DNA of 64,000 bases from TMP-86 sp046347195 (GTDB lineage Bacteria; Pseudomonadota; Gammaproteobacteria; Steroidobacterales; Steroidobacteraceae), in the NCBI GenBank assembly GCA_046347195.1, contig JAXMGQ010000020.1, positions 16,531 to 80,530 on the forward strand, in the 5' to 3' direction. The position numbers and the translations under genes were made by a program. A model generated the notes under the pieces. The model was not told the DNA's origin, made no database searches, and worked only from the letters and a program-made list of their open reading frames with translations. Below, in pieces: positions 44,746-54,419 of the stretch; the stretch's first letter is position 1, and each line of letters begins with the position of its first letter.

Positions 44746-46122
44746 TCACAGGAAGGAGGCGGAACCCTGGAAGACCTTCTCCACCGCCTCGATGTGGCGG
44801 CGGTCGGTGGAGAAGAGGATCAAGTGGTCGTCGGGCTGGATGGTGGTGTCGTGGTGGGCGATGACCACATCCTCGCCGCGCACCAGCGCGCCGAGCGTCG
44901 TCCCTTCCGGGAGCGAGATGTCCTCGATGCGCCGGCCGATGACCTTGGAGCTGTCGGCATCACCGTGCACCACCGCCTCGAGCGCCTCGGCGGCGCCGCG
45001 CCTCAAGGAGTGCACCCGCACCACATCGCCGCGCCGCACGTGGGTGAGGAGCGAGCCGATGGTGACGGTCTGCGGGGAGATGGCGATGTCGATGGCGCCG
45101 TTCTCGATGAGCTCGGCATAGGCGGGCTTGTTGATCAGCGCCATGGCCTTGTGCGCGCCCAGGCGCTTGGCGAGCATCGCCGAGAGGATGTTGGCTTCCT
45201 CGGAGTTGGTGAGCGAGGCGAACACATCCGTGCTGTCGATGTTCTCCTCGAGCAGCAGCTCCTCGTCGGCCGCATCGCCCTGCAGCACGATGGCGTTCTG
45301 CAGCCGCTCGGCGATCTTGCGGGCGCGCTTGCCGTCGCGCTCGATGAGCTTGACCTGGTTCTTCGCCTCGAGCTCGCGCGCGAGGCGAAAGCCGATGTTG
45401 CCGCCGCCGGCGATGACCACGCGGCGCGCCGGGCGCTCCTCGCGGCGCAACTCGTTCATCACCATGCGGATGTCCTTGCGCGCGGCGAGGAAGAACACCT
45501 CATCGCCATCCTCGATGATCGTGTCGCCCTCGGGCTTGATGCTGCGCCCCGAGCGGTAGATGGCCGCCACGCGCGCGTCGGTCTTGGGCATGTGCTCGCG
45601 CAGCGTGCGAAGCTGCTGGCCCACCAGCAGGCCGCCCTTGAGCGCGCGCACGCCGACCAGGCGCACGCGCCCTTCGGCGAAGTCCAGCACCTGCAGCGCG
45701 CCGGGGTAGCGGATCAGCCGCGCGATGTACTCGGTGACGAGCTGCTCGGGGCTGATCCACACGTCCACCGCCACGCCGCTCTCGCCGAACAGGTTGCCGC
45801 GCTCGGTATAGTCGGAGGAGCGCACGCGGGCGATCTTCTTCGGCGTGCGGTACAGCGTCCAGGCCACCTGGCAGGCGAGCATGTTGACCTCGTCGCTGTT
45901 GGTGAGGGCGACGAGGATGTCGGTGCTGTTGATGCCGGCGGCCTCGAGGGTGGCGGGGCTCGCGGCGTTGCCGTTGACGGTGCGGATGTCGAGGCGGTCC
46001 TGCAGGTCCCGTAAGGTCGCCTCATCGGTGTCGATGACCGTGACCTCGTTCGCCTCTTCGCGGGACAGGTGGTAGGCGGCGGTTCGACCCACCTGCCCGG
46101 CACCCAGGATGATGATTTTCAC
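44746..46122 (-). CDS. trkA: Trk potassium system regulatory protein TrkA
   Basis: The 458-residue cytoplasmic gating ring subunit has two RCK repeats. Each has a Rossmann NAD(H) site (IILGAGQVGRTAAYHLS at residue 3 and VVIAGGGNIGFRLARELEAK near 234) followed by a RCK_C domain. It controls TrkH by nucleotide binding. The length matches E. coli TrkA exactly. Confidence 0.96.
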   Translation of the reverse strand: MKIIILGAGQVGRTAAYHLSREEANEVTVIDTDEATLRDLQDRLDIRTVNGNAASPATLEAAGINSTDILVALTNSDEVNMLACQVAWTLYRTPKKIARVRSSDYTERGNLFGESGVAVDVWISPEQLVTEYIARLIRYPGALQVLDFAEGRVRLVGVRALKGGLLVGQQLRTLREHMPKTDARVAAIYRSGRSIKPEGDTIIEDGDEVFFLAARKDIRMVMNELRREERPARRVVIAGGGNIGFRLARELEAKNQVKLIERDGKRARKIAERLQNAIVLQGDAADEELLLEENIDSTDVFASLTNSEEANILSAMLAKRLGAHKAMALINKPAYAELIENGAIDIAISPQTVTIGSLLTHVRRGDVVRVHSLRRGAAEALEAVVHGDADSSKVIGRRIEDISLPEGTTLGALVRGEDVVIAHHDTTIQPDDHLILFSTDRRHIEAVEKVFQGSASFL

Positions 46123-46134
46123 AGTGCGGCTATC

Positions 46135-48298
46135 TTACACGACCTCAAGTTTGGCGTAGGACAGCATCAGCCACTTGGAACCCGCGTTCTCGAAGTTCAC
46201 CTGGATGCGAGCCTGGGGGCCGTTGCCCTCGAAGGACAGCACCACGCCATCACCGAACTTGGCGTGGCGGACGCGGCTTCCCATGCGCATGCCGGCCGGC
46301 GTGGGTTCCTCCATCGGCCGGCGGGCGGCGAACACCGGGCGCGAGACCTGCACGCGCGGGCGCACCTCGTTGAGCAGCTCGGGGGGCAGTTCGGCGATGA
46401 ACCGGGAGGCCATGCCGAAGGTGTCGATGCCGTGCAGCCGGCGCTGCTCGGCATAGGTCAGATACAACTGCTTCATCGCGCGGGTGGCGCCGACGTAGCA
46501 CAGCCGCCGCTCCTCCTCCAGGCTCGCGATCTCGCCGATGGAGCGCTGGTGCGGGAACAGGCCATCCTCCATGCCGGTCATGAACACCAGCGGGAACTCC
46601 AGTCCCTTGGCCGAGTGCAGGGTCATCATCTGCACGCAGTCCTCGTACGCTCCGCCCTGCGCCTCACCCGACTCGAGCACCGCGTGCGCAAGGAAGGCAT
46701 CCAGCGGTGACAGCTCGCTTCCCGGCTCGGCCGTGAAACCCCTCGCGGCGCTCACCAGTTCCGCAAGATTGTCCACTCTCGCCTCGCCCCGGTCTCCCTT
46801 CTCCTTCTGGAAGTGCTCGATGAGTCCCGAGAGCTGCACCACGTGATCGACCTGCTCGTGCAGGGGGAGGTTCGCGGTCTCGCCGGCCATGCGCTCGATG
46901 AGCTGCAGGAAGCCGCCGAGGGACTGCGCTGCCTTCTGCGGCAGGGCGCCGGCTTCACCGCGCACACAGGCGAGCGCCGCGGCCCACAGCGGGCTGCCCT
47001 GCGCCTTCGCGAGCTCCCGCACCACGTCCAGCGTCTTCGCACCGATCCCCCGCGTGGGCAGGTTCACCACGCGCTCGAAGGAGGTGTCGTCGTCGCGATG
47101 CGCCACCAGGCGCAGGTAGGCGAGCGCGTCCTTGATCTCGGCGCGCTCGAAGAACCTCAAGCCCCCGTACACGCGATAGGGGATGCGCGCGTTGATCAGC
47201 GCCTCCTCCAGCACCCGCGACTGGGCGTTCGAGCGATACAGGATGGCCGCTTCGCTCCTCGCCCCGCCGCCGTTGATCCACTCGCGGATGCGGTTGATGA
47301 CGAACTCCGCCTCGTCGCGTTCGTTGAAGGCCGAGTAGAGGCGCACCTTCTCGCCATCCGCGCCGCTGGTCCACAGCGTCTTGCCCATGCGCCCGGAGTT
47401 GTTGGCGATGAGGGCATTCGCCGCCTTGAGGATGTTGCCGGTGGAGCGGTAGTTCTGCTCGAGCCGGTAGAGCTGCGCGGCGGGGAAATCGCGGCGGAAC
47501 TGCAGCAGATTCTCCACCTTCGCCCCGCGCCAGCGGTAGATGGACTGGTCGTCATCCCCCACCACGAAAGGCAGGCCGGTCGAGCCCGCCAGCAGCGTCA
47601 GCCAGCGGTACTGCACGGTGTTGGTGTCCTGGAACTCATCCACCAGGATGTGCCGGAAGCGCTCGCGGTAGTGCTCGAGGAGCGCGGGGTGATCGCGCCA
47701 GGTCTCATACGCCCGCAGCAGGAGTTCGGCGAAGTCCACCACGTTGGCCCGCTGGCAGGCCTCCTCGTAGGCGGCGTAGATCTTCACCAACTGACGCCGC
47801 GTGGGGTCACCGTCATCCTTGATGGCCTTGGGCCGGATGCCCTCGTCCTTCTGCGAGTTGATGAACCACTGGATCTCGCGCGGCACCCAGCGCGTCTCGT
47901 CCAGGTCCATCGCCTTCAACACCTTCTTGAGCAGGCGGCTCTGATCATCGCTGTCGAGGATCTGGAAGGACTGCGCCAGTCCCGCCTCGCGCCAGTGACG
48001 GCGCAGCAACCGGTGCGCGAGCCCGTGGAAGGTGCCGATCCACAGCGAGGCCGTGGGAATGCGCAGCAAGGACTCGATGCGACCGCGCATCTCTGCGGCA
48101 GCCTTGTTGGTGAAGGTGACCGCGAGGATGCCGTGCGGTGAAACGCCCTCGACCTGGATCAGGAAGGCGATGCGATGCACCAGCACGCGCGTCTTGCCGC
48201 TGCCGGCGCCGGCCAGCACCAGGGCGGGCGTGAGCGGCGCGGCCACGGCCTGCCGCTGCGCCGTCATTCAGGGAGTCGAGAAGGTGGGATACGTCCAT
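46135..48298 (-). CDS. uvrD: DNA helicase II UvrD, frameshift near the N-terminus
   Basis: The superfamily 1A helicase acts in nucleotide excision and mismatch repair. Motif I is LAGAGSGKTRVLVHRIAFL and motif II VDEFQDTN, with GDDDQSIYRWRGA and QNYRST; the C-terminus ends in the usual Tudor-like domain. The canonical start MDVSHLLDSLND is found at 48298 but in a different frame from the rest. One extra G in GACGGCGCAG (about 48256-48262) separates it from AQRQAVAAPLTPA. An ATG at 48267 in the main frame could still start a 710-residue protein lacking about 14 residues, including the Leu-Asn of the Q motif. Confidence 0.92.
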
Positions 48299-48329
48299 GG
48301 GCGCAGCGGATTGTAGACGCAACCGGGCC

Positions 48330-49115
48330 TCAATTGGCGATCATGACCTCCACTCGCGAGCGCTCGAGCAGCTTGCGATGGCTCGTTTCGATGCCGGCAT
48401 CGGTGATGATCTTGTCGATCTCCTCGAGTCCGCAGACCACGAGCCCCGAGGAGCCGCGGAACTTGGAGCTGTCGGCGAGCACGATGACCTCCTCGGCCCG
48501 GTCGATCAGCCGTCGTTCGGCCGTCACCAGCAGCATGTCCGCCTGCATCAATCCCTGCGCGCCGATGGAAGCCGCCCCCATGAACAGCTTCGGAGCATGG
48601 AAGCGCGGCATGCTGTGGTCGGCCGCCGCGAGGATGATGTTCTGCTCGCGGAACACGGCGCCGGACGGCACCACGATGCGGGTGCCGGGCTGGGGCAGCA
48701 GCGCGTTGACGATATGCAGGGAATTGGTGAGCACTTGCAGGTCCAGGCCGGCGAGGTGCGGGCACATCTGCAGGGTGGTGGAGCCGCCATCGATCATCAC
48801 CGCTTCGCCCGGCGAGCAGAGCATGGCAGCGGCCTTGCCGATGGCAGCCTTTTGCGGGGCGCTTCGACCCAGGTTCTCATGGAAGGGAACACCCGAAAGT
48901 CGCATCGCATTGGGCTTCGAGCGATGGGTGGCGGACTCGCTGGCTTTCGCGCCACCATGGATCCGCACCAGCCGGCCTTCCCCAGCCATCCGCTCCAGGT
49001 CGCGTCGGATGGTGGCGGGCGATGCGTCGATCGTCGACTGCAGTTCCTGGAATGACACGAAGCCGCGATGACGGATGAGCGCGATGATCAGGCTTTCGCG
49101 GTCGGTCGAATGCAT
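48330..49115 (-). CDS. DeoR-family transcriptional regulator
   Basis: This 261-residue repressor has an N-terminal winged helix-turn-helix (FVSFQELQSTIDASPATIRR then DLERMAGEGRLVRIHGGA, residues 18-55) and a C-terminal sugar-phosphate sensing domain with MIDGGSTTLQM and TAERRLIDRAEEVIVLADSS. DeoR proteins usually control sugar catabolic genes. It is divergent from the TonB-receptor operon across a 342-base gap and is the likely repressor of it. Confidence 0.88.
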   Translation of the reverse strand: MHSTDRESLIIALIRHRGFVSFQELQSTIDASPATIRRDLERMAGEGRLVRIHGGAKASESATHRSKPNAMRLSGVPFHENLGRSAPQKAAIGKAAAMLCSPGEAVMIDGGSTTLQMCPHLAGLDLQVLTNSLHIVNALLPQPGTRIVVPSGAVFREQNIILAAADHSMPRFHAPKLFMGAASIGAQGLMQADMLLVTAERRLIDRAEEVIVLADSSKFRGSSGLVVCGLEEIDKIITDAGIETSHRKLLERSRVEVMIAN

Positions 49116-49457
49116 GTCCCCACCATCCGTTCAACGTTGGCCGAAGTATACAGATCATCCGCAATACAGCCTGATCACGGGCCGCGATCTCATCGCCGCA
49201 TGTGGGACGACGGGTCCGTGCGGTGACTGTAGCTCACGAAGCGGTTTGGATGTATCGGCGTTCGAGTCGAAATCGCTTCCGAACGGATGGATCGGCCGAA
49301 TTACAGCGCGTCGCCGCTAAACATTCAAACTCAATCTTGAATGATCATTTTCGATTGTTAGTGCTTGAGATTGATTTTGAGTGCTGATATGGTCGATCGC
49401 GCTTGCGGACCGCCGCATCGAACAAGAGACATCATCGACATTGGGGGATTTCAAACC
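49116..49457. promoter_or_regulatory. AT-rich divergent control region between the deoR-type gene and the TonB receptor
   Basis: The gap has no gene. Bases 49320-49392 are unusually AT-rich and repetitive: ATTCAA (49323-49328) pairs with TTGAAT (49337-49342) over an 8-base spacer. TTGAG/TTGAT units then recur at about 49365, 49371 and 49376. These look like operator half-sites, possibly for the DeoR protein. A TGATAT at 49385-49390 could be a -10. Bases 49116-49320 show nothing I can name. Confidence 0.45.
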
Positions 49458-51587
49458 ATGAGCTGCTCGAGATTCAGTCTGGCCTCGCTGACCCTGGGAA
49501 TGGCCGCTGGCCTGTCCGTGAGTATCGCAGCCGGCGCGGCGGCTGCCCCGGGCGAGCCCGGGAACGTGATCGAGGAGATCATTGTCACCGCGCAGAAGCG
49601 CGCGGAGAACATCCAGAGCGTGCCGGTCGCCATCACTGCGCTGTCCGCCAATGACCTGGAGAAGAACGGCATCGCGAACTGGGTGTCGATCCAGTCGATG
49701 GTGCCGACGCTGGTGCTCGACCCGGGCTATGGCAGCATGACCACGCCGAAGATGTTCATCCGGGGTGTCGGCGTCGACAACAACGTATTCAGCTTCGACA
49801 CGCCGATCGGACTGTACGTGGATGGCGTGTACTTCGCGCGGGTAATCGGAGGCTTGGTCGACCTCTTCGACGTCGACCGTGTCGAGGTGCTGCGCGGTCC
49901 GCAGGGCACGCTGTATGGCCGCAACAGCAGCATCGGCGCCGTCAGCCTGCACACGCAGTTGCCGCCGCTGGATGCGGTGGACTTCAAGGCCGCCGCCGGT
50001 GTGGGCAGCAAGCAGCAGCGGGATGCGCAGTTCTCCGTGGGCGTCCCCATCATCGATGGCGTGCTCGGCGCACGGTTCTCCTTCGGCACGCGCAACAACG
50101 ACGGCTATCAGCGCGAAGCAGCCACGGGTCGCAGCGCCATGGGCGATGACGTCAAGACATATCGCGCCTCGCTCCTGTACAAGCCGAACGATCAGTTCGA
50201 TCTCACGGTGCGCGGGGATTACATGGTCGACAACAGCCCCGACGCCGTGGGCTGGCGCTTCCGCAATGCCGATGGGAGCCTCAACCTCAAGGGCGATCCG
50301 TTCGTGTTCAACGAAGGCCCGAACACCCCGGTGGTGCAGCACACCGATCCCTGGGGATTGTCGGCCACCCTGGCCTGGCACGCGGCGGCATTCGATGTGA
50401 CCTCGATCTCCGCCTACCGGCATCTGCGCTTCCGCGATGCCGCGGATGTCGACGGAAAGTCCACGGTCAACAGCTTCGAGGTGTGGCGGCAGGACCTGGA
50501 TCAGAACCAGCTTACCCAGGAAGTCTATGTGAGCAGCCGCAGCAGTGCGCCGGACGCGATCCGCTGGGTCGCCGGTGCGTTCTACCTGCACGAGAAGAAC
50601 GACTTTGCGTGGGCGCTGGCGATCTTCGCACCGCCTCCCACGACCTATTACCATCAGGACACCAAGTCCACCGCCGGCTACGCGCAGGTGACCTGGCCAG
50701 TGACGCCCAAGCTGAGCCTCACCGGCGGCGTGCGCTATACCTCGGAGACCAAGGACCTCACCGCGCACCAGGTCGATGCCGACGGGATCGTCGTGCCGGA
50801 CTTCAACTTCGCGGGCTCGCTGAGCGCGCACAAGTTCAACTACCGCGCCTCAGTGGAGTACAAGCTCGGCGACAACATGTTGGCCTATCTCAGCGATGCC
50901 ACGGGCTTTCGCAGCGGCGGCTTCAACGGCAGTTCGACTGACCTCGACGGCATCGTCAGCGGCCAGTTCGGCCCCGAGGACACGAACACCGCCGAACTCG
51001 GCTTCAAGGGCGAATTCCTGGAGAACCGGCTGCGGTTGAACGTCGACTACTTCCTCGCCAAGTACAAGCACCTGCAGCAGGCCATCACGGATCCGAACAA
51101 CGGCGCGATCTCCACCACCAATGCCGATGCCAAGGTGCACGGATTGGAAGCGGAAGCCTCGGCGGTGCTGACCGATCGCTGGCAGGCCAGCCTTACGCTC
51201 AGCAACACCCACCAGAAGATCGATGGCACCTCGGCCGTGCTGAAGCAGAACCCCGAGTGGATGTGGCGCGTGGGCACCTTCTACTCGGTCCCCGCGCAGC
51301 CCATTCACGGGCAGCTGCGCCTGGGCGCCTACGCGAACTACAGCGGCAGCTATTTCCAGGACAGCGGCAACGATCCCCTACTCAGGACCCATGCATACTA
51401 TGTCTGGGGAGCCAGCATCGGATATGAACATGAAGGCAAGCACTGGAGCGCGCTGTTGCAGGGTCTCAACCTGGGCGACCAGGTGTACCCGGTCGGCGGA
51501 TTCAACATCTTCAACGGCGTGATCTCCAGTGTCTGGTACCCGAGCTTTCCGCGTCGCTGGCACCTGGGTGTGCAGTATCGGTTCTAG
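49458..51587 (+). CDS. TonB-dependent outer-membrane receptor
   Basis: The 709-residue receptor has a signal peptide (SLTLGMAAGLSVSIAAGAAA), the TonB box EEIIVTAQKRAENIQ near residue 38, and the plug domain up to about 160 (RVEVLRGPQGTLYGRNSSIG). A 22-strand barrel follows, ending in RRWHLGVQYRF with the terminal Phe. It belongs to the Caulobacter/Sphingomonas-type catabolic receptors rather than SusC. The downstream GH78 gene suggests a rhamnose-containing glycoside as ligand. The ATG at 49458 has a GGGGG-type ribosome site. Confidence 0.93.
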   Translation: MSCSRFSLASLTLGMAAGLSVSIAAGAAAAPGEPGNVIEEIIVTAQKRAENIQSVPVAITALSANDLEKNGIANWVSIQSMVPTLVLDPGYGSMTTPKMFIRGVGVDNNVFSFDTPIGLYVDGVYFARVIGGLVDLFDVDRVEVLRGPQGTLYGRNSSIGAVSLHTQLPPLDAVDFKAAAGVGSKQQRDAQFSVGVPIIDGVLGARFSFGTRNNDGYQREAATGRSAMGDDVKTYRASLLYKPNDQFDLTVRGDYMVDNSPDAVGWRFRNADGSLNLKGDPFVFNEGPNTPVVQHTDPWGLSATLAWHAAAFDVTSISAYRHLRFRDAADVDGKSTVNSFEVWRQDLDQNQLTQEVYVSSRSSAPDAIRWVAGAFYLHEKNDFAWALAIFAPPPTTYYHQDTKSTAGYAQVTWPVTPKLSLTGGVRYTSETKDLTAHQVDADGIVVPDFNFAGSLSAHKFNYRASVEYKLGDNMLAYLSDATGFRSGGFNGSSTDLDGIVSGQFGPEDTNTAELGFKGEFLENRLRLNVDYFLAKYKHLQQAITDPNNGAISTTNADAKVHGLEAEASAVLTDRWQASLTLSNTHQKIDGTSAVLKQNPEWMWRVGTFYSVPAQPIHGQLRLGAYANYSGSYFQDSGNDPLLRTHAYYVWGASIGYEHEGKHWSALLQGLNLGDQVYPVGGFNIFNGVISSVWYPSFPRRWHLGVQYRF

Positions 51588-51603
51588 CGCGTCGCTGGGA
51601 TTG

Positions 51604-53070
51604 ATGCGCAGGCCATCCGTCAAGGCACCACGTGCGTTCGTCGCGTGGTGCCTGTTTCTCATCGGAACCAGTGCGCTTCCGGCCGACGGGTTCAGCGCAG
51701 TCCCCGGATCGCCTGAGCGGCTCGATGGGGTGTGGCGGTCGCGCGGCTACGGCGTCATCGCGGCCATTGACGATCGCAAGGTCCGGTTCTACGACTGGAG
51801 CAATGCGGGGTGTCTGCGTCAAATGGCGTATCCGTGGAAGGACTATGCGCTGGCGGACCTCGCAAGTCTCTCGTCAGGTGGCCGTTCCTTGACGGCGATC
51901 GGCCCCTGGGGCTTGACCCTCATGCGCTTCGACCGCCTCGCCAGCCTTCCCGCGCCATGCCTGCAGGCCGATGCGCAGCCGTCAGACCCGCTGCGCAATT
52001 TTGATGTGTTCTGGCAGACCGTCAACGAACACTACGCATTCTTCCAGGAGCGCGGCGTGGACTGGCAGCGGCTGCGCGACAAGTATCGCCCGATGATTTC
52101 CGCCACGACGACGGATGAAGCGCTGCTCGGGGTGATGGGCTCCATGATCGCGCCGCTGTCCGATCGCCACATGATGGTGATCGCGGGGCCGGCCATGGTG
52201 CAGTCCGGCATGCCGGACATCATCGCCCGCTGGCAGTCGGAGGAACACGTGGCCTCGGTGCCCGCCATCGGCGCGCTGCTGCGCCGCAAGTTACCGGAGT
52301 ATCTGGGGCCCGTCTGGAACCGGCACCTGGACGCGGGCACGCCCAGGCAGCTTTCGCCCAACCTCATCACCGGAACGGCTGCGTCGGGACGAGTCGGCTA
52401 TCTGGCGATCGCTTCGGAATCCGGATATGAGGTCGCCGATCCGAAGCTCAGCGAGGTGGAGGCGGCCGCAGCCGCCTTCGATGCGGTGTTCTCATCCTTC
52501 GCCGGCAAACGCGGGCTCATCATCGACCTGCGGATGAACTTCGGCGGAAGCGATGAGATCGCGCTGATCATCGCCGGACTCCTGGCGGACCGCGATCGCC
52601 CGGCTTTCGACAAATGCGCCCGCGATGGCGAGCGCCATACGCCGACGCAGCACACGATGTTGCGTCGGCGCGAACACGCATTTTCAGGGCCGACCATCGT
52701 GCTCACCTCCCGCCTCACCGCCAGCGCCGGCGAGAACATCGCCTCCATGGCCAGGAGCCTTCCCCAAGTGATCCTCATCGGTGAGCTGACCGCCGGCGTG
52801 CATTCCGATCCGCTGGTGAAGTCGCTGCCCAATGGATGGCGCTTCACCGTGTCGAACGAACGCTACGTCGCCGCGGACGGCACGACCTACGAGGGTCTGG
52901 GCGTTCCGCCGGACGTGCTGGTGCGCTACGAACCGGAAGCCGTGCGCTCGACGGGACAGGACCCGGCGCTAGACAAGGCGCTCGAGCTGCTCGAGCAGCC
53001 CTCCTTCAAGCAGGTCCTGGCCGGAGTCAAACGCACAGGTTCCATGGGGCGCCCCGGACGATGCCACTAG
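51604..53070 (+). CDS. Secreted S41-family peptidase
   Basis: The 488-residue protein has a signal peptide (FVAWCLFLIGTSALPADG), an N-terminal beta-rich domain and a tricorn/IRBP-like helical region (NFDVFWQTVNEHYAFF). The S41 core has LIIDLRMNFGGSDEIAL and the Ser-containing VLTSRLTASAGENIASM. Its closing part, YEGLGVPPDVLV, is the usual S41 ending. Why a protease sits in a glycoside locus is not clear; it may process the receptor or a glycosylated peptide. The start follows the receptor stop by 16 bases. Confidence 0.85.
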   Translation: MRRPSVKAPRAFVAWCLFLIGTSALPADGFSAVPGSPERLDGVWRSRGYGVIAAIDDRKVRFYDWSNAGCLRQMAYPWKDYALADLASLSSGGRSLTAIGPWGLTLMRFDRLASLPAPCLQADAQPSDPLRNFDVFWQTVNEHYAFFQERGVDWQRLRDKYRPMISATTTDEALLGVMGSMIAPLSDRHMMVIAGPAMVQSGMPDIIARWQSEEHVASVPAIGALLRRKLPEYLGPVWNRHLDAGTPRQLSPNLITGTAASGRVGYLAIASESGYEVADPKLSEVEAAAAAFDAVFSSFAGKRGLIIDLRMNFGGSDEIALIIAGLLADRDRPAFDKCARDGERHTPTQHTMLRRREHAFSGPTIVLTSRLTASAGENIASMARSLPQVILIGELTAGVHSDPLVKSLPNGWRFTVSNERYVAADGTTYEGLGVPPDVLVRYEPEAVRSTGQDPALDKALELLEQPSFKQVLAGVKRTGSMGRPGRCH

Positions 53071-54401
53071 CGCCGGCTGCCCCGATGAAGCCGCGGCAGG
53101 CATGGCTGCTCGTCGGCATGCTCACCTTCGCCTATGCGGTGTCCTTCCTCGACCGGACGGTGCTGGCGCTGCTGCTGCAGCCGATCAAGCAGCATTATCA
53201 ACTGAGCGATACCCAGCTGGGCCTCTTGAGCGGCTTCGGGTTCGTGGTGTTTTACCTCGTGCTCGGGTTGCCGATCGGACGGCTGGTGGATCGCCGTGAC
53301 CGGCGCCTCATCGTCGCGGTCGGGGCGGTGACCTGGAGCATCATGACGGCGGCCTGCGGCTTGGCGCCTAGCTTCGCCACGCTGCTCTTGGCGCGGCTCG
53401 GCGTGGGAGCCGGGGAGTCGACGGTGGGGCCGGCCAGTTTCTCGATGATCGGCGATGCGATGCCCTCGGGCCAGCAGGCCCGCGCGCTGACCGTGTACTC
53501 GATGGGCATCGCCGTGGGCAGTGCGCTTGCGCTGATCGCGGGCGGATGGCTGATCGGCGCGCTGCGGGAGGTGAGCGGCTCGTGGACCTTGCCGGGAGGC
53601 ATTCACCTCGAGCCCTGGCAGTGGGTGTTCCTGCTGGCCAGCATCCCCGGGTTCCTGGCCGCGGCGGGCATCCTGCTGGTGCGCGAGCCGCCGCGGCGCG
53701 AACGCAAGGTGGCCTTCCCATCGGATTCCCGCAGCGCGCTCGATGGCGTTCCCGCCGTGATCGCCTACATGCGTGGCCAGTGGCAGGCGTTCGCGGCCAT
53801 CATCGGTGGCATGTCGCTGCTGCTGCTGGTCGGCTTCGGCGTCGGTTCGTGGATTCCCGCCTTCCTGATCCGCGTCCATGGTGCACCGGTCGCACGCGTG
53901 GGCATCATCTACGGCCTGATCTCCGTGGTGTCGGGACTGCTGGGCGCCGCAGCGGCGGGGCAGATCGGCAGCGTGCTCGAGCGCCGCGGCCGCAAGGATG
54001 CGGCGCTGCTCACGCTGCTGATCGCGTTGACCGGGATGCTGGTCTTTTCCCCCTTCACCCTGGCCCCGACGCTCGACTCGGCGTTCGCCGTGCTCGCGGT
54101 GTTCATGTTCTTCAATGGCATGCCGTACGGTCTCGGCGCCGCCGCGCTCAACCAGATCACCCCGGCCCGCATGCGAGGCACGATGTCCGCACTGTTCCAC
54201 CTGTGCATCAACCTGGTGGGTGTGGGTATGGGACCTCTGCTCGTGGGACTGCTGGGTGACCGGGTATTCGTTGCCGCCGACGGCTTGCGCCTGGCGATGT
54301 TGTCGGTGGCGCTCGCGGGCCTGCCGGTCCTCATCGCCTGGCTGTGGGCGATGCGCGGTCGATTCGCGGAGGCGCGACGTGCCGCCGAGCAACTGGACTG
54401 A
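53061..54401 (+). CDS. MFS transporter
   Basis: This 446-residue permease has twelve helices. The GRLVDRRDRRLIV loop between helices 2 and 3 is the MFS signature, preceded by the start MLTFAYAVSFLDRTVLALLL. Length and motifs suit the spinster/aromatic-acid-sugar transporter group. It may carry the deacylated or intact rhamnoside into the cytoplasm. The ATG at 53061 overlaps the peptidase stop; an alternative ATG lies at 53085. Confidence 0.88.
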   Translation: MPLAPAAPMKPRQAWLLVGMLTFAYAVSFLDRTVLALLLQPIKQHYQLSDTQLGLLSGFGFVVFYLVLGLPIGRLVDRRDRRLIVAVGAVTWSIMTAACGLAPSFATLLLARLGVGAGESTVGPASFSMIGDAMPSGQQARALTVYSMGIAVGSALALIAGGWLIGALREVSGSWTLPGGIHLEPWQWVFLLASIPGFLAAAGILLVREPPRRERKVAFPSDSRSALDGVPAVIAYMRGQWQAFAAIIGGMSLLLLVGFGVGSWIPAFLIRVHGAPVARVGIIYGLISVVSGLLGAAAAGQIGSVLERRGRKDAALLTLLIALTGMLVFSPFTLAPTLDSAFAVLAVFMFFNGMPYGLGAAALNQITPARMRGTMSALFHLCINLVGVGMGPLLVGLLGDRVFVAADGLRLAMLSVALAGLPVLIAWLWAMRGRFAEARRAAEQLD

Positions 54402-54419
54402 ATCGCCACTGGGGCGAAC

